Assembly: GCF_025642975.1 (NCBI RefSeq) | Contig: NZ_JANZKJ010000007.1 | Span: 1-64,000, forward strand | Origin: Pseudomonas sp. RIT-PI-S | Lineage (GTDB): Bacteria > Pseudomonadota > Gammaproteobacteria > Pseudomonadales > Pseudomonadaceae | Direction of reading: 5' to 3' | DNA: 64,000 nt | Shown here: positions 36,879-47,440 of the stretch, one piece after another | How positions within the stretch are numbered: position 1 is the stretch's first letter | Layout: every line of letters begins with the position of its first letter | Program-made: the position numbers and the translations under genes | The notes under the pieces: generated by a model | The model's database searches: none | The model's input: the letters and a program-made list of their open reading frames with translations, nothing else | Told to the model about the DNA's origin: nothing

Positions 36879-37508
36879 ATGAACAAAGTGCTCATCGTGG
36901 ATGATCATCCAGTGATACGCCTGGCAGTACGTATGTTGATGGAACGCCACGGTTACGATGTCGTCGGCGAAACCGACAACGGCGCCGACGCCCTGCAGCT
37001 AGCCCGCGAAGCGCGTCCGGATATCGTCATTCTCGACATCGGCATTCCCAAGCTCGACGGCCTTGAGGTCATCGCTCGGCTTACCGCGGGCTCAATAGCG
37101 CACATGCGTGTACTGGTGCTGACCTCACAAGCGCCAGGGCATTTCTCCATGCGCTGCATGCAGGCGGGCGCCGCCGGTTACGTATGCAAGCAACAGGACC
37201 TTACCGAGCTGCTCAGTGCGATCAAGGCGGTATTGTCTGGCTACAGCTATTTTCCGAATCAGGCGCTGCACCCGGTCCGCACCAATATGGGCAATGTCAG
37301 CGAGAAGGAGCTCGTACAGCGGCTGTCCAGCCGGGAAATGATGGTACTGCAACAACTGGCGCTGGGGCGCTCGAATAAACAGATTGCCGATGCCATGCTG
37401 CTGAGCAACAAGACCGTCAGCACCTACAAAACCCGGCTATTGATGAAACTCAATGCCAAGTCGCTGGTTGATCTCGTGGAAGTCGCGCAGCGCAACGGGA
37501 TCATCTGA
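36879..37508 (+). CDS. NarL/BvgA-type response regulator
   Basis: The 209-residue protein has a receiver domain (VLIVDDHP start, phosphoacceptor Asp53 in IVILDIGIP, Lys in YVCKQQD) and a LuxR-type helix-turn-helix (LSSREMMVLQQLALGRSNKQIADAMLL begins at about 148). It resembles BvgA/EvgA/RocA-like regulators that work with hybrid sensor kinases, but no kinase gene is adjacent, so it is an orphan regulator here. The long structured upstream region may carry its control. The targets are unknown. Confidence 0.9.
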   Translation: MNKVLIVDDHPVIRLAVRMLMERHGYDVVGETDNGADALQLAREARPDIVILDIGIPKLDGLEVIARLTAGSIAHMRVLVLTSQAPGHFSMRCMQAGAAGYVCKQQDLTELLSAIKAVLSGYSYFPNQALHPVRTNMGNVSEKELVQRLSSREMMVLQQLALGRSNKQIADAMLLSNKTVSTYKTRLLMKLNAKSLVDLVEVAQRNGII

Positions 37509-37542
37509 AGCACGCCGGCGTCCGCCTGCGGGGCGCTGGCCG

Positions 37543-37722
37543 TCAAAAATCGAAATCGTAGTCGGCCAGTTGCTTCTGCAGGCGACGTTCTTCGAGAAGG
37601 TTGTCGATGGTTCTGCGCTTGCTCAGGTTGCTCTTGCTGACCTCAGCCACGGGCTCGACCTCTTCGGCCTCGACCGGGGTGAAATCCTCATCCACATCCA
37701 GCTCTTCTTTCTTGGTCGTCAT
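37543..37722 (-). CDS. PA3496-family small acidic protein
   Basis: The 59-residue frame (MTTKKEELDVDEDFTPVEAE... ending QLADYDFDF) matches in style and place the small protein encoded beside nth in Pseudomonas (PA3496 family, putatively linked to envelope integrity). The N-terminal half is acidic and the C-terminal half basic and helical (SKRRTIDNLLEERRLQKQL). GGAG lies eight bases before the ATG at 37722. It is downstream of nth on the same strand. The function is not established. Confidence 0.75.
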   Translation of the reverse strand: MTTKKEELDVDEDFTPVEAEEVEPVAEVSKSNLSKRRTIDNLLEERRLQKQLADYDFDF

Positions 37723-37840
37723 TCGTCCACTCCGGCCCGGCGGGCCTCTTCGCGGTGTTGTTCGCGCACCTTATATCGGCAAATTCGGAGTGGGTAAAAG
37801 AGATTTTTTCAATCGAGCGCTTCGCTCCGTTACGCTTTCT

Positions 37841-38479
37841 TCAATCGTCGGAAGTTTTCGCGTTGTACTCGCACAGGTCTTCGATGCGGCAGCTGCCGCA
37901 GCGGGGTTTGCGCGCCTGGCAAACGTAACGGCCATGGAGGATGAGCCAGTGGTGCGCGTCGAGGAGGTACTCCTTGGGAACATGCCGGAGCAAGCCCATT
38001 TCGACCTCGACCACGTTCTTGCCAGGGGCGATGCGAGTACGGTTGCTAACCCGGAAGATATGCGTATCCACCGCCATGGTGAGCTGGCGGAAGGCAGTGT
38101 TGAGGACCACGTTAGCGGTCTTGCGGCCAACGCCAGGCAGTGCCTCCAATGCCTCCCGGGTTTGTGGCACCACGCCGCCGTGCTGTTCGATCAACATCCG
38201 GCAGGTTTCGATGACATTGCGGGCTTTGCTGTTGTACAGCCCAATCGTCTTGATGTATTCGGACAAACCCTCCACGCCCAGGGCCAGGATGGCCTCGGGC
38301 GTATTGGCTACCGGAAACAGCCGGGCAGTGGCCTTGTTGACGCCGACGTCGGTCGATTGAGCGGAAAGAATCACCGCGATTAGCAGCTCGAAGGCGGTGG
38401 TATAGGCCAGTTCCGTGCGCGGCTCGGGATTGTCCTCGTGGAAGCGGCGAAAAATTTCTCGGCGCTTGGCGGCATTCAT
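37841..38479 (-). CDS. nth: Endonuclease III (DNA glycosylase/AP lyase)
   Basis: The 212-residue base-excision repair enzyme removes oxidised pyrimidines. The helix-hairpin-helix LPGVGRKTANVVL contains the catalytic lysine, the catalytic aspartate is in VDTHIFRV, and the C-terminal C-x6-C-x2-C-x5-C motif (CQARKPRCGSCRIEDLC) binds the 4Fe-4S cluster. Its length is standard. It lies between metG and the PA3496-like gene. The rnf/rsx genes that separate nth from metG in P. aeruginosa are absent here. Confidence 0.97.
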   Translation of the reverse strand: MNAAKRREIFRRFHEDNPEPRTELAYTTAFELLIAVILSAQSTDVGVNKATARLFPVANTPEAILALGVEGLSEYIKTIGLYNSKARNVIETCRMLIEQHGGVVPQTREALEALPGVGRKTANVVLNTAFRQLTMAVDTHIFRVSNRTRIAPGKNVVEVEMGLLRHVPKEYLLDAHHWLILHGRYVCQARKPRCGSCRIEDLCEYNAKTSDD

Positions 38480-38615
38480 GCGGGCTTTCCTTGTGCGCTG
38501 CGGTCAACACTAGCTGGGCCGGCTGGACGTGCAGCGGTGCTGCGGCGATCAACTTGAATGAGCGGCGTCGCCACGGGCCTGGTGGCAGGCCGGGAGCAGG
38601 CCCCCGGCCCAGGAG

Positions 38616-40655
38616 TTACTTGATCCGCTGACCCGGCTTGGCACCAGCGTCTGGGCTTAGCAGAAAGATCTCCGCGCCGCCAGGGCCGGCCGCCAGGACC
38701 ATCCCCTCGGACACGCCGAAGCGCATTTTCCGCGGCTTGAGGTTGGCGATCATCATGGTCAGGCGGCCTTCGAGCGCGGCAGGGTCCGGATAGGCGCTCT
38801 TGATGCCGGAGAACACGTTGCGCTGTTCGTCGCCCAGGTCCAGGGTCAGGCGCAGCAGCTTGTCCGCGCCTTCCACGGCTTCGGCCTTGAGAATGCGCGC
38901 GACCCGCAGGTCAACCGCGGCGAAGGCATCGAAGTCGATCTCTGCCGCCAGCGGGTCAGCCTGCAGCTCACCGTTACCGGCTGGCGCTGTGGGAGCGGCT
39001 GGGGCCAAGCTCTCTTTCGAGGCCGCTACCATGGCTTCGACACGAGCCGGTTCGATCCGAGTCATCAGTGGCTTGAAAGCGTTGAGCGGGTGGTCGGCGA
39101 GCAGGGTCAGGTGATCGTCCCAGGTCAGCGGCGCGACGTTGAGGAAGGCCTCGGCATCGGCTGCCAGGTTCGGCAGCACCGGCTTGAGGAACACCACCAG
39201 CAACCGGAACAGGTTCACGCCCAGGGCGCAAACGGCCTGCACTTCATCCTGCTTGCCTTCCTGTTTAGCCAGTGCCCACGGCGCCTTGTCGGCGATCCAG
39301 GCGTTGGCGCGGTCCGCAAGTGCCATGATTTCGCGCATGGCGCGGGCGAAATCGCGGTTCTCGTAGGCGTCGGCAATGGCAGGGGCGGCGGCGACGAAGG
39401 CCTGGGTCAGCTCGGGCTCGGCGTTGCCAGCTATCAGCCTGCCATCATTCCCCTTATGAATGAACCCGGCGCAGCGGCTGGCGATGTTGACCACCTTGCC
39501 AACCAGGTCAGAGTTGACCTTTTGCACGAAGTCCTCGAGGTTCATGTCCAGGTCATCCACGCCACGGCCCAGTTTGGACGCGTAGTAATAGCGCAGGTAT
39601 TCCGGCGACAAGTGTTCCAGGTAGGTTCGGGCCTTGATGAAGGTACCTCGGGACTTGGACATTTTCTGCCCATTGACCGTGAGGTAGCCGTGCACATTGA
39701 GCGCGGTCGGTTTGCGTAGGCCCGCACCTTCGAGCATCGCTGGCCAGAACAGCGCATGGAAGTTGACGATGTCCTTGCCGATGAAGTGGTACAGCTCGGC
39801 GGTGGAGTCCTTGGCCCAGAACGCGTCGAAGTCCAGGTCCGGGCGCCGCGCGCAGAGGTTCTTGAAGCTCGCCATGTAGCCGATGGGTGCATCGAGCCAT
39901 ACGTAGAAGTATTTGCCGGGTTCGTCCGGGATCTCGAAGCCGAAATAAGGCGCGTCGCGGGAGATGTCCCATTCCTGCAGGCCAGCGTCGAGCCACTCGG
40001 CAAGTTTGTTGGCAACCGGCTCTTGCAGAGTGCCGCTGCGCGTCCAGGTCTGCAGCATCGCCTGGAAATCCGGCAGCTTGAAGAAGAAGTGCTTGGAGTC
40101 GCGCAGCACTGGGGTCGCCCCGGAGATCGCCGATTTCGGGTCCTTCAGGTCGGTAGGCTCGTAGGTGGCGCCGCATTTCTCGCAGTTGTCACCGTACTGG
40201 TCCGGCGTGCCGCACTTGGGGCAGGTGCCCTTGATGAAGCGGTCGGCCAGGAACATATTCTTTTCCGGGTCGAAGTACTGGGTGACGGAGCGCGTGGCGA
40301 TATGCCCGGCATCACGCAGGCGCAGGTAGATCTGGCTGGACAGCTCGCGGTTTTCTTCCGAATGGGTGGAATGGAAGTTGTCGAAGTCCACCAGGAAGTC
40401 GGCGAAGTCAGCGCTGTGCTCGGCTTTCACCGCGTCGATCAGTTGCTCGTTGGTAACGCCTTCTTTTTCGGCGCGCAGCATGATGGCCGAGCCATGGGCG
40501 TCGTCGGCGCACACGTAGATGCATTGGTTGCCGCGCAGCTTCTGGTAGCGCACCCATACGTCGGTCTGGATGTACTCGACCATATGGCCCAGGTGAATGG
40601 AACCGTTGGCGTAGGGCAGGGCGCTGGTAACGAGAATCTTGCGGGGCTCGGACAT
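38616..40655 (-). CDS. metG: Methionyl-tRNA synthetase
   Basis: The 679-residue class I synthetase charges tRNA(Met). The HIGH-type motif is HLGH (about residue 22), KMSKS appears as [10 protein letters not shown], and a zinc-knuckle insertion ([19 protein letters not shown]) is present. The C-terminal EMAP-like tRNA-binding dimerisation domain (about 575-679: [15 protein letters not shown]) is complete, which explains the length. It is divergent from mrp. Confidence 0.98.
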   Translation of the reverse strand: MSEPRKILVTSALPYANGSIHLGHMVEYIQTDVWVRYQKLRGNQCIYVCADDAHGSAIMLRAEKEGVTNEQLIDAVKAEHSADFADFLVDFDNFHSTHSEENRELSSQIYLRLRDAGHIATRSVTQYFDPEKNMFLADRFIKGTCPKCGTPDQYGDNCEKCGATYEPTDLKDPKSAISGATPVLRDSKHFFFKLPDFQAMLQTWTRSGTLQEPVANKLAEWLDAGLQEWDISRDAPYFGFEIPDEPGKYFYVWLDAPIGYMASFKNLCARRPDLDFDAFWAKDSTAELYHFIGKDIVNFHALFWPAMLEGAGLRKPTALNVHGYLTVNGQKMSKSRGTFIKARTYLEHLSPEYLRYYYASKLGRGVDDLDMNLEDFVQKVNSDLVGKVVNIASRCAGFIHKGNDGRLIAGNAEPELTQAFVAAAPAIADAYENRDFARAMREIMALADRANAWIADKAPWALAKQEGKQDEVQAVCALGVNLFRLLVVFLKPVLPNLAADAEAFLNVAPLTWDDHLTLLADHPLNAFKPLMTRIEPARVEAMVAASKESLAPAAPTAPAGNGELQADPLAAEIDFDAFAAVDLRVARILKAEAVEGADKLLRLTLDLGDEQRNVFSGIKSAYPDPAALEGRLTMMIANLKPRKMRFGVSEGMVLAAGPGGAEIFLLSPDAGAKPGQRIK

Positions 40656-40779
40656 GGGGCTCGGCTACTTGGAGTGGAACGAAGACCGACCACTATAAAG
40701 CGCCTCGGTTTTTTTTTCATCAGCGGGGCCGAACAGGTAGCATAGGCGCCTATCACCAAGCTTTGCCCAGGGAGTTGCC

Positions 40780-41874
40780 ATGAGCGTTGTCACCCGCGCA
40801 GCGATTGAAAGCGTGCTGCGTCAGTACACAGACCCCTACCTCGAACAGGACCCGGTCACCGCGGGCTGCCTGGAGGCGGTCAGGGTCGACGGCGACAGGG
40901 TCGAGGTCGATCTGCGCCTGGGGTATGCCGCCGGGTTGTTCCAGGGGGGCTGGGCGCAAACGTTGCAGTTCGCACTGGAAGGCCTAGCCGGTGTGAGCCG
41001 GGCAAAAGTGAGCGTGCGTTGCGAGGTCCAGCCCCATAAGGCGCAGGCGCAAGTGCCGGCCATGGCCAACGTGAAAAACATCATCGCCGTGGCCTCCGGC
41101 AAGGGTGGCGTGGGCAAGTCCACCACAGCCGCCAACCTCGCGCTGGCGCTGGCTCGCGAGGGGGCACGGGTGGGTATCCTCGATGCCGACATCTACGGTC
41201 CCAGCCAGGGCGTGATGTTTGGCATCGCTGAAGGCACCCGGCCGCAGGTGCGCGAGCAAAAGTGGTTCGTGCCGCTGCAGGCGCATGGTGTCGAAGTAAT
41301 GTCCATGGCGTTCCTGACCGACGACAACACCCCGGTGGTCTGGCGCGGCCCAATGGTCTCCGGCGCCTTGTTGCAGCTGATTACCCAAACCGCCTGGAAT
41401 GACCTGGACTACCTGGTGATCGACATGCCTCCGGGCACGGGGGACATTCAGCTGACACTGGCGCAGAAAATCCCGGTGGCTGGTTCGGTGATCGTGACCA
41501 CTCCTCAGGACCTGGCCTTGCTCGATGCCAAGAAGGGCGTGGAAATGTTCCGCAAGGTCCATATTCCCGTGCTTGGGGTGGTGGAAAATATGGCGGTACA
41601 TATTTGCTCCAACTGCGGCCATGCCGAGCACTTGTTCGGCGAGGGCGGTGGGGCGAAGTTGGCGGCGCAGTACGGGGTCGAGCTTCTGGCGTCGCTGCCG
41701 TTGTCGATGATGATTCGCGAGCAGGCAGACAGCGGGCGGCCCACTGCGATCGCTGAACCAGAGAGCCAGATCGCCATGGTCTATCAGGATCTCGCTCGTC
41801 GAGTAGGGGCGCGTATCGCTAGGGAGGAGGCCCAGGCCCAGCCGCTGCCGACCATCACCGTTTCGGACGATTGA
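40780..41874 (+). CDS. mrp: Mrp/ApbC iron-sulfur cluster carrier ATPase
   Basis: The 364-residue protein has an N-terminal DUF59/MIP18 domain (1-85) and a MinD-like ATPase domain with the deviant Walker A SGKGGVGKST (about 105), DADIYGPSQG and VIDMPPGTGD. The conserved C-x2-C pair (ICSNCGHAEHLFG) carries the transferable Fe-S cluster. It is a cytosolic Fe-S carrier. Its position, divergent from metG and near dcd, is that of other Pseudomonas. Confidence 0.95.
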   Translation: MSVVTRAAIESVLRQYTDPYLEQDPVTAGCLEAVRVDGDRVEVDLRLGYAAGLFQGGWAQTLQFALEGLAGVSRAKVSVRCEVQPHKAQAQVPAMANVKNIIAVASGKGGVGKSTTAANLALALAREGARVGILDADIYGPSQGVMFGIAEGTRPQVREQKWFVPLQAHGVEVMSMAFLTDDNTPVVWRGPMVSGALLQLITQTAWNDLDYLVIDMPPGTGDIQLTLAQKIPVAGSVIVTTPQDLALLDAKKGVEMFRKVHIPVLGVVENMAVHICSNCGHAEHLFGEGGGAKLAAQYGVELLASLPLSMMIREQADSGRPTAIAEPESQIAMVYQDLARRVGARIAREEAQAQPLPTITVSDD

Positions 41875-41886
41875 ATCGGAGGCAAT

Positions 41887-41914
41887 AAAAAACCCCGCCG
41901 AGGCGGGGTTTTTT
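41887..41914. terminator. Bidirectional terminator between mrp and the cold-shock gene
   Basis: Six A residues, CCCCGCC, a short loop, GGCGGGG and six T residues form a symmetric intrinsic terminator. A second stem, GGCGCCTC/GAGGCGCC, at 41918-41941 stands just before the cold-shock stop codon. Confidence 0.92.
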
Positions 41915-41956
41915 AGTGGCGCCTCACCAAAGCGAGGCGCCGGCTTGAAGCGAAAG

Positions 41957-42166
41957 TCAGATGACTTGCACTTCTTCAGCCTGCATGCCTTTCTGACCGC
42001 GGGTAGCGATGAAAGAAACCTGCTGGCCTTCTTTCAGGGATTTGAAACCGTCAGATTGGATAGCTTTGAAGTGAACGAACAGGTCATCGCCCGACTGAGG
42101 GGTGATGAAGCCGAAGCCTTTCTCGTCGTTGAACCACTTGACGGTACCGGTTTGGCGATTGGACAT
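41957..42166 (-). CDS. Cold-shock domain protein (CspA family)
   Basis: The 69-residue single-domain OB-fold protein binds single-stranded RNA/DNA. RNP1 (KGFGFI) and RNP2 (LFVHF) are both intact, with TVKWFND at the start. It probably acts as an RNA chaperone. AAGGAG lies seven bases before the ATG at 42166. The 289-base gap upstream, shared with dcd, probably includes a long 5' leader, common in this family. I cannot say whether this copy is cold-induced. Confidence 0.96.
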   Translation of the reverse strand: MSNRQTGTVKWFNDEKGFGFITPQSGDDLFVHFKAIQSDGFKSLKEGQQVSFIATRGQKGMQAEEVQVI

Positions 42167-42455
42167 GGTGTGTCTCCTTGGACAAAGTTAACTGCGGCGC
42201 TGGAAGTGCCCAGGCCGGAACTGAGTGCAAAGAGCATGAAAATTCTTCTTGATGATAAACATCCTGCAGTAATTCTCGGTGACAAAAGCAGCACAGTGGC
42301 GCCACCTTAAACCTTTTTCAGTAAGCTGCCAACGTACTTTTCATTTGAAGCTGGCCGCAGCCGCCAGGCTCGCGCGTACCGGCCCGCTTTGAACCAATGC
42401 CTCAGGCCCGGTAAGATGCGCGGCACTAGTGTTCCCTCCTTTCAGGACATCCCCC

Positions 42456-43022
42456 ATGAGCATCAAATCAGACAAGTGGATCCGCCGCATGGCGCAGGAC
42501 CACGGCATGATCGAACCCTTCGTTGAGCGCCAAGTGCGCGGCGAGGGTGCCGATCGGGTGATTTCCTTCGGGGTCTCCAGCTATGGCTACGACGTGCGTT
42601 GCGCCGATGAATTCAAGGTGTTCACCAACATCAACTCGGCCACCGTGGACCCGAAAGCCTTCGACGCCAAGAGCTTCGTGGATATCAAGAGCGACGTCTG
42701 CATCATTCCGCCCAACTCATTCGCCTTGGCCCGCACCGTTGAATATTTCCGCATTCCGCGCAATGTGCTGACCATCTGCCTGGGCAAAAGCACCTATGCC
42801 CGTTGCGGGATCATCGTCAACGTAACGCCCCTGGAACCGGAATGGGAAGGCCACGTGACCTTGGAATTCTCCAATACCACGACCTTGCCAGCGAAGATCT
42901 ACGCCAACGAGGGTGTGGCGCAGATGCTGTTCCTGGAATCCGATGAAGAGTGCGAAGTGTCCTATAAGGATCGCGGCGGCAAGTACCAGGGCCAGCGCGG
43001 GGTCACGCTGCCGCGTACATGA
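42456..43022 (+). CDS. dcd: dCTP deaminase
   Basis: The 188-residue trimeric enzyme converts dCTP to dUTP for thymidylate synthesis. The motifs [29 protein letters not shown] and [15 protein letters not shown] include the catalytic glutamate. The ATG at 42456 ([11 protein letters not shown]) gives the family length; the open frame upstream to 42429 is not part of the protein. It is monocistronic. Confidence 0.97.
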   Translation: MSIKSDKWIRRMAQDHGMIEPFVERQVRGEGADRVISFGVSSYGYDVRCADEFKVFTNINSATVDPKAFDAKSFVDIKSDVCIIPPNSFALARTVEYFRIPRNVLTICLGKSTYARCGIIVNVTPLEPEWEGHVTLEFSNTTTLPAKIYANEGVAQMLFLESDEECEVSYKDRGGKYQGQRGVTLPRT

Positions 43023-43132
43023 AATCTGCGTGGGGCCGACGAACCGGGGGGAATTTGCCCCGGTTCTGCCACTCTACCTAAGTGAACTCCCCGATTTTGT
43101 ATTTCGAAACGGGCCAACGCTCAGGAGTGCCT

Positions 43133-43342
43133 ATGAAAATCGACCCGACCATCAGTGCCAAGCTGGCCGCGCTGCAGCCGAACCATATCGGTATGCTCGC
43201 CTGGTCGCTTCTCGCCAACCCATCCCTTCTGCGGGCGGGAGGCGTACCGGGGCAGCCGGGCCCTGACACCCCTTTCCAACAACCCAGCGAACCTGGCGAA
43301 CCGACCATCCCCGACACACCGCCTCCCGCGCCCGTGGCGTGA
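43133..43342 (+). CDS. Small proline-rich hypothetical protein
   Basis: The 69-residue product has a helical N-terminal half (TISAKLAALQPNHIGMLAWS) and a Pro-rich tail (EPTIPDTPPPAPVA). CAGGAG six bases before ATG 43133 supports it over the longer frame from 43082. I recognise no domain. It lies between dcd and pheC in the same direction and is followed by a hairpin at 43371-43392. Confidence 0.6.
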   Translation: MKIDPTISAKLAALQPNHIGMLAWSLLANPSLLRAGGVPGQPGPDTPFQQPSEPGEPTIPDTPPPAPVA

Positions 43343-43370
43343 TAACCCCAGGCCAGTCAGCTAACCTGCG

Positions 43371-43392
43371 AGGGCTTCGTTTCTGAAGCCCT
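43371..43392. terminator. Hairpin between the small gene and pheC
   Basis: AGGGCTTC and GAAGCCCT pair perfectly around a 6-base loop 29 bases before pheC. There is no T-run, so termination is uncertain; it may lie in the pheC leader. Confidence 0.4.
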
Positions 43393-43420
43393 TCGACCAT
43401 TCTGACGATAAAGGCCTGCC

Positions 43421-44224
43421 ATGCGTGTTCAGTTCTCGCCCAAGCGCTTGCTTGCTTCATGTTACCTGGCCCTGTGCCTCAGCCCAGCGGCCCATGCCGT
43501 CGACCCCGTGCCCAACCGCCTTCAAGCTGTGCTGGACCGGGGTGTGCTGCGCGTCGGCACCACCGGCGACTACAAACCCTTCAGCTATAAAGCAGCCGGC
43601 GATGGCCAATTCATTGGGCTGGACCTGGACATCGCTCGCGGCGTAGCCGAGTCACTGGGCGTCAAGCTCGAGGTAGTGCCTACCAGTTGGCCAACGCTGA
43701 TGGCCGATCTGGCCGCGGACAAATACGACCTGGCCCTGTCCGGTGTGTCGGTTAACCTCGAGCGGCAGAAGAAGGCCTTCTTTTCGATCCCCTACCAGCG
43801 TGATGGGAAAACCCCGATCACCCTGTGCAAGAACCAGGATCGCTTCCAAACCCTGGCACAGATCGACCAGCCAGAGGTGACGGCTATCGTCAATCCGGGC
43901 GGCACCAATGAAAAGTTCGCCCGCGCCAACCTCAAGCAGGCCCGGATCGTTGTGTACCCGGATAACGTCACCATCTTCGAGCAGTTGGTGGAGGGCAAGG
44001 CGGACCTGATGATGACCGATGCGGTGGAAACGCGCCTGCAACAGAAGCTGCATCCCGAGTTGTGCGCCGTGCACCCGGAGGCGCCGTTCGATTTCTCGGA
44101 AAAAGCCGCGCTGCTGCCTCAGGACGCCGCCCTCAAGGCCTATGTGGATCAATGGCTGCACCTGGACATCGCCAGCGGCCGCTTCGATCAACGCATGCAG
44201 CACTGGTTGGAATATCCCTGGTAG
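43421..44224 (+). CDS. pheC: Periplasmic cyclohexadienyl dehydratase PheC
   Basis: The 267-residue protein has a signal peptide (cleavage near PAAHA) and the fold of solute-binding proteins. Its sequence follows PheC of Pseudomonas closely: VLRVGTTGDYKPFSY, VVPTSWPTLMADLA, SGVSVNLERQKKAFFSIPY, NPGGTNEKFARANL and DLMMTDAVE. PheC turns prephenate to phenylpyruvate and arogenate to phenylalanine in the periplasm. An annotation as an amino-acid ABC binding protein would be the main alternative, but the NLERQ and GGTNEKFAR patterns favour the dehydratase. It stands alone. Confidence 0.87.
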   Translation: MRVQFSPKRLLASCYLALCLSPAAHAVDPVPNRLQAVLDRGVLRVGTTGDYKPFSYKAAGDGQFIGLDLDIARGVAESLGVKLEVVPTSWPTLMADLAADKYDLALSGVSVNLERQKKAFFSIPYQRDGKTPITLCKNQDRFQTLAQIDQPEVTAIVNPGGTNEKFARANLKQARIVVYPDNVTIFEQLVEGKADLMMTDAVETRLQQKLHPELCAVHPEAPFDFSEKAALLPQDAALKAYVDQWLHLDIASGRFDQRMQHWLEYPW

Positions 44225-44242
44225 GGAAGCCGACCCGCGACC

Positions 44243-44899
44243 CTAACCCACTGGCCACACCTGGCTGTCACCCACCACGAACAGCCGCACCCCGGGCTTA
44301 CGCTCTACCGCGAAACCTCCGGTAAAGGCACCGAAGGCCGGGAGCAAGGTCACTTGCTGGCCCACGTGGAAGCACGGCAGGCGCAAGCGCTGGCGGCCCC
44401 TGCCGGTCAGGAAGAATACCGGGTGCACGTGCCCTGCCAGCACGTGCCGTTCCGGGTGCGGATGCGGTTCGTGCTGCAAGGCATAGGGGCCGAGCAGGAG
44501 TGGTTCGGCGACCACTTCGATACCCAGGTCCGCGGGCGGGTCGCCCGCGCGGTGGTCGTGGTTACCGCGGATCAGCGTGATCCGCAGCTCCGGGTGCAGG
44601 AGGCGCCAAGCTCGCAGTTGATTCAAGGTGCCGGGGGCGTGGGAGCCGGGCCCGTGGAGGAAGTCGCCGAGGAAGATCAGTTGCCGGGCAGGGTGCCGGT
44701 CAAGCAGCTGCTGCAGTACCTGCAGGTTGGCGCTGGTGGTGCCGTGTGGCACCGGTTGGCCGAGCCGACGATAGGCTGCGGCCTTGCCGAAATGCGCGTC
44801 GGCGATCAACAAGGCGGCTTGGGCAGGCCACCAGATGGCCTTTTCGCCCAGTAACCAGAGGCGCTCGCCCGCCAGGTTCAGCTCACAGTCGGCGTTCAT
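44243..44899 (-). CDS. pdeM: Ligase-associated metallophosphoesterase PdeM
   Basis: The 218-residue calcineurin-like phosphoesterase shows the metal motifs [26 protein letters not shown] and LAGHVHP. This subfamily accompanies ATP-dependent DNA ligase, a DEXH helicase and an exonuclease in a presumed DNA repair cassette. It overlaps the helicase stop codon by four bases. The natural substrate is not known. Confidence 0.92.
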   Translation of the reverse strand: MNADCELNLAGERLWLLGEKAIWWPAQAALLIADAHFGKAAAYRRLGQPVPHGTTSANLQVLQQLLDRHPARQLIFLGDFLHGPGSHAPGTLNQLRAWRLLHPELRITLIRGNHDHRAGDPPADLGIEVVAEPLLLGPYALQHEPHPHPERHVLAGHVHPVFFLTGRGRQRLRLPCFHVGQQVTLLPAFGAFTGGFAVERKPGVRLFVVGDSQVWPVG

Positions 44900-47376
44900 T
44901 CAGGCACCTCAGGCCCAGCGGCTTTTTCCAGGTCGTTGACCATGCGGGCAATTCGGTCGGCGAGTTTTTCCGAACTCATGCTTTCGCGCATGCGCTCGAC
45001 CAACAGCGGGAAGCCCAGCGGGGTAGGGCGCTTGACTATGCGCAGGTCCAACTGCCGCTCACCGATGCGCGCCAGGGTCTGCTCCAGGCGAGCTACATCC
45101 AGCTCCTGGCGCAGCACTTCCTGCTGGGCCTGGGTGAGCAACAGGTTGCCGGCGTCGTACTGTTTGAACACCTCGAAGAACAGGCCACTGGAAGCCTGCA
45201 CTTGCTTCATGCTCTTTTGCGCGCCCGGATAGCCACCGAACACCAGCCCCGAGATGCGGGCGATCTCGCGAAAGCGCCGCAGGGCCAGCTCGCCAGCATT
45301 CAGGCTGGCTACCACGTCTTCGAGCAGGCGCTCTGGCGACAGCACCCCGCTCGCGAGGGCCTGGGCCCAGTCGATCTCGGTAGGGCTGAGCAGCTCCAGG
45401 CCATAGTCGTTGACTGCCATGGAGAAGCTGATAGGCCGTTGTTGGGCCAAACGCCACGCCAGCAGGCTGGCCAGCCCCAGGTGCACCAGGCGCCCTGCGA
45501 AGGGATAGAGAAACAGGTGCCACCCCTCGCGGGACTTCAAACTCTCGGCCAATACGCTGTGGCGGGTGGGTAGCGCAGACCACTGTTGCTGCACCTCCAG
45601 CAACGGCCGCACGGCCCGCATCGGTGCGCTGGTGTACACACCGTGGCTGGCATCGTCGAGCTTGGCCACCAAGGCATCGGCCAGCTCGCTGGAGAGCGGC
45701 ATGCGCCCACCATTCCAGCGCGGTACGGCGGGTTTTTTGCCACTGCTGCGCTTGACGTACGCGGTCATGTTTTCCACCCGCACCAGCTCCAGCACCTTGC
45801 CGGCGAACAGGAACGCCTCGCCAGGCCTCAACCGGGCGATAAAGCCTTCCTCCACGCTCCCCAGGGAGCGGCCGCCGCCGCCCTTGCTCCAGTATTTCAA
45901 ATGCACCGTGGCATCACTGACGATGGTCCCGATGCTCATGCGGTGGCGCCTGCCAATGCGGGCGTCGGGCACGCGCCAGATCCCCTCGGCGTCCGGCTCT
46001 ACCCGTTGGTAATCGGGGTAGGCAGTAAGGCTCGCGCCGCCGTGGCGCACAAACGCCAGGGCCCATTGCCACTCTTGATCGGTGAGGTTGCGATAGGCCC
46101 AGGCGCTGCGTACTTCAGCCAGCAGTTGGGCCGGCACGAAACCGCCGCCCAAGGCGATGGTGACCAAGTGTTGAACCAGCACATCCAGGGGTTTTTCCGG
46201 AGATTCGCGAGGCTCGACCTGCCGCGCCGCCAGGGCATCATGGGCCGCGGCGGCTTCGACCAGCTCCAGGCTGTGGGTGGGTACCAGGGTGACCCGGGAA
46301 GGACGCCCCGGAGCATGCCCCGACCGCCCGGCGCGCTGGATCAAGCGGGCGATTCCCTTGGCCGAGCCGATCTGCAACACGCGCTCCACGGGGAGAAAGT
46401 CCACCCCCAAGTCCAGGCTGGAGGTACACACCACCGCCTTGAGGTGGCCTTCCTTGAGCGCCAGCTCGACCCACTCGCGAACCTCCCTGGACAACGACCC
46501 GTGGTGCAGGGCGATCAGCCCGGCCCACTCTGGCCGAGCGTCGAGGATGGCCTGATACCAGACCTCCGATTGCGCCCGGGTGTTAGTGAACACCAGGCTG
46601 CTCTGGCTGGCCGCCAGCTGCTCGACCACTTGGTCAAGCATGCGCAGCCCCATGTGGCCCGCCCAGGGAAAGCGTTCGATGGCGGGGGGCAGCAGAGTAT
46701 CCACTTCGATGACTTTCTGGGTGCCGCCCTCGATGCGCACGCCACCGCCCTGGGGTATCAGCACCTGCTGGGCGTGTTCAAGGTTGCCCAGCGTGGCGGA
46801 GATGCCCCACACCCGCAGGCCCGGTTGCCACTGCCGCAGCCGTGCGAGGGCCAGTTGCAGCTGAACTCCGCGCTTGTTGCCGAGCAGTTCATGCCATTCA
46901 TCCACCACCACCATGCCCAGCGAGCCCAGTTCCTCCCGGGCCTGCTCGCGAGCCAGCATCAGGGTCAGGCTTTCCGGGGTGGTCACCAGCGCGCTGGGCA
47001 GCCGGCGGCCCTGGCGGGCGCGCTCGGCGCTGCTGGTGTCGCCGGTGCGCAGGCCTACCGTCCAGTTGATCTCCAATGCTTGCACCGGTGCCAGCAAGGC
47101 GCGCTGGGTGTCGGCGGCCAGGGCGCGCATCGGGGTAATCCACAAAACGCGCAGCGGCGCGGCCACCTTGCGCTTGCTAGTGAGGGGCGGGGCTGCCGCA
47201 GCGAAGGCCTGTAGCGCGGCGAACCACACTGCGTAGGTTTTGCCGGCGCCGGTGCTGGCATGCAACAGCCCAGACTCGCCCTTGGCGCTGGCTGCCCATA
47301 AGGCCTTTTGAAAGGGAAAGGGCTTCCAGCCGCGTTCGGCAAACCAGGCTTTGGCGTAATCAGGAGGGCGGGGCAT
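44896..47376 (-). CDS. Ligase-associated DEXH-box helicase (Lhr-like)
   Basis: The 826-residue superfamily 2 helicase has Walker A ASTGAGKT (about 43), the DEWH box ([13 protein letters not shown]), GISATLG and the motif VI region QRAGRSGH, then the Lhr core winged-helix/beta domains. It is a shortened relative of Lhr (also encoded in this window at 7542-11822) and belongs to the ligase-associated repair cassette. It is coupled to pdeM by overlap. Its usual upstream neighbour, the ligase gene, is displaced by the aot-like operon starting 64 bases away. Confidence 0.93.
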   Translation of the reverse strand: MPRPPDYAKAWFAERGWKPFPFQKALWAASAKGESGLLHASTGAGKTYAVWFAALQAFAAAAPPLTSKRKVAAPLRVLWITPMRALAADTQRALLAPVQALEINWTVGLRTGDTSSAERARQGRRLPSALVTTPESLTLMLAREQAREELGSLGMVVVDEWHELLGNKRGVQLQLALARLRQWQPGLRVWGISATLGNLEHAQQVLIPQGGGVRIEGGTQKVIEVDTLLPPAIERFPWAGHMGLRMLDQVVEQLAASQSSLVFTNTRAQSEVWYQAILDARPEWAGLIALHHGSLSREVREWVELALKEGHLKAVVCTSSLDLGVDFLPVERVLQIGSAKGIARLIQRAGRSGHAPGRPSRVTLVPTHSLELVEAAAAHDALAARQVEPRESPEKPLDVLVQHLVTIALGGGFVPAQLLAEVRSAWAYRNLTDQEWQWALAFVRHGGASLTAYPDYQRVEPDAEGIWRVPDARIGRRHRMSIGTIVSDATVHLKYWSKGGGGRSLGSVEEGFIARLRPGEAFLFAGKVLELVRVENMTAYVKRSSGKKPAVPRWNGGRMPLSSELADALVAKLDDASHGVYTSAPMRAVRPLLEVQQQWSALPTRHSVLAESLKSREGWHLFLYPFAGRLVHLGLASLLAWRLAQQRPISFSMAVNDYGLELLSPTEIDWAQALASGVLSPERLLEDVVASLNAGELALRRFREIARISGLVFGGYPGAQKSMKQVQASSGLFFEVFKQYDAGNLLLTQAQQEVLRQELDVARLEQTLARIGERQLDLRIVKRPTPLGFPLLVERMRESMSSEKLADRIARMVNDLEKAAGPEVPE

Positions 47377-47440
47377 AAGGGACTGCGTGGCTCCGAAGGC
47401 TTTCTTCAGTGACCACGCAATGCCCGGCTTGGTTTAAATC

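Noticed and set aside
39756..40745. 329-codon plus-strand frame opposite metG
   Set aside because: Shadow of the well supported methionyl-tRNA synthetase.
45586..47214. 542-codon open frame on the plus strand
   Set aside because: It is antisense to the intact DEXH helicase gene, has no ribosome binding site and low-complexity Gly/Arg/His-rich content typical of shadow frames in high-GC DNA.
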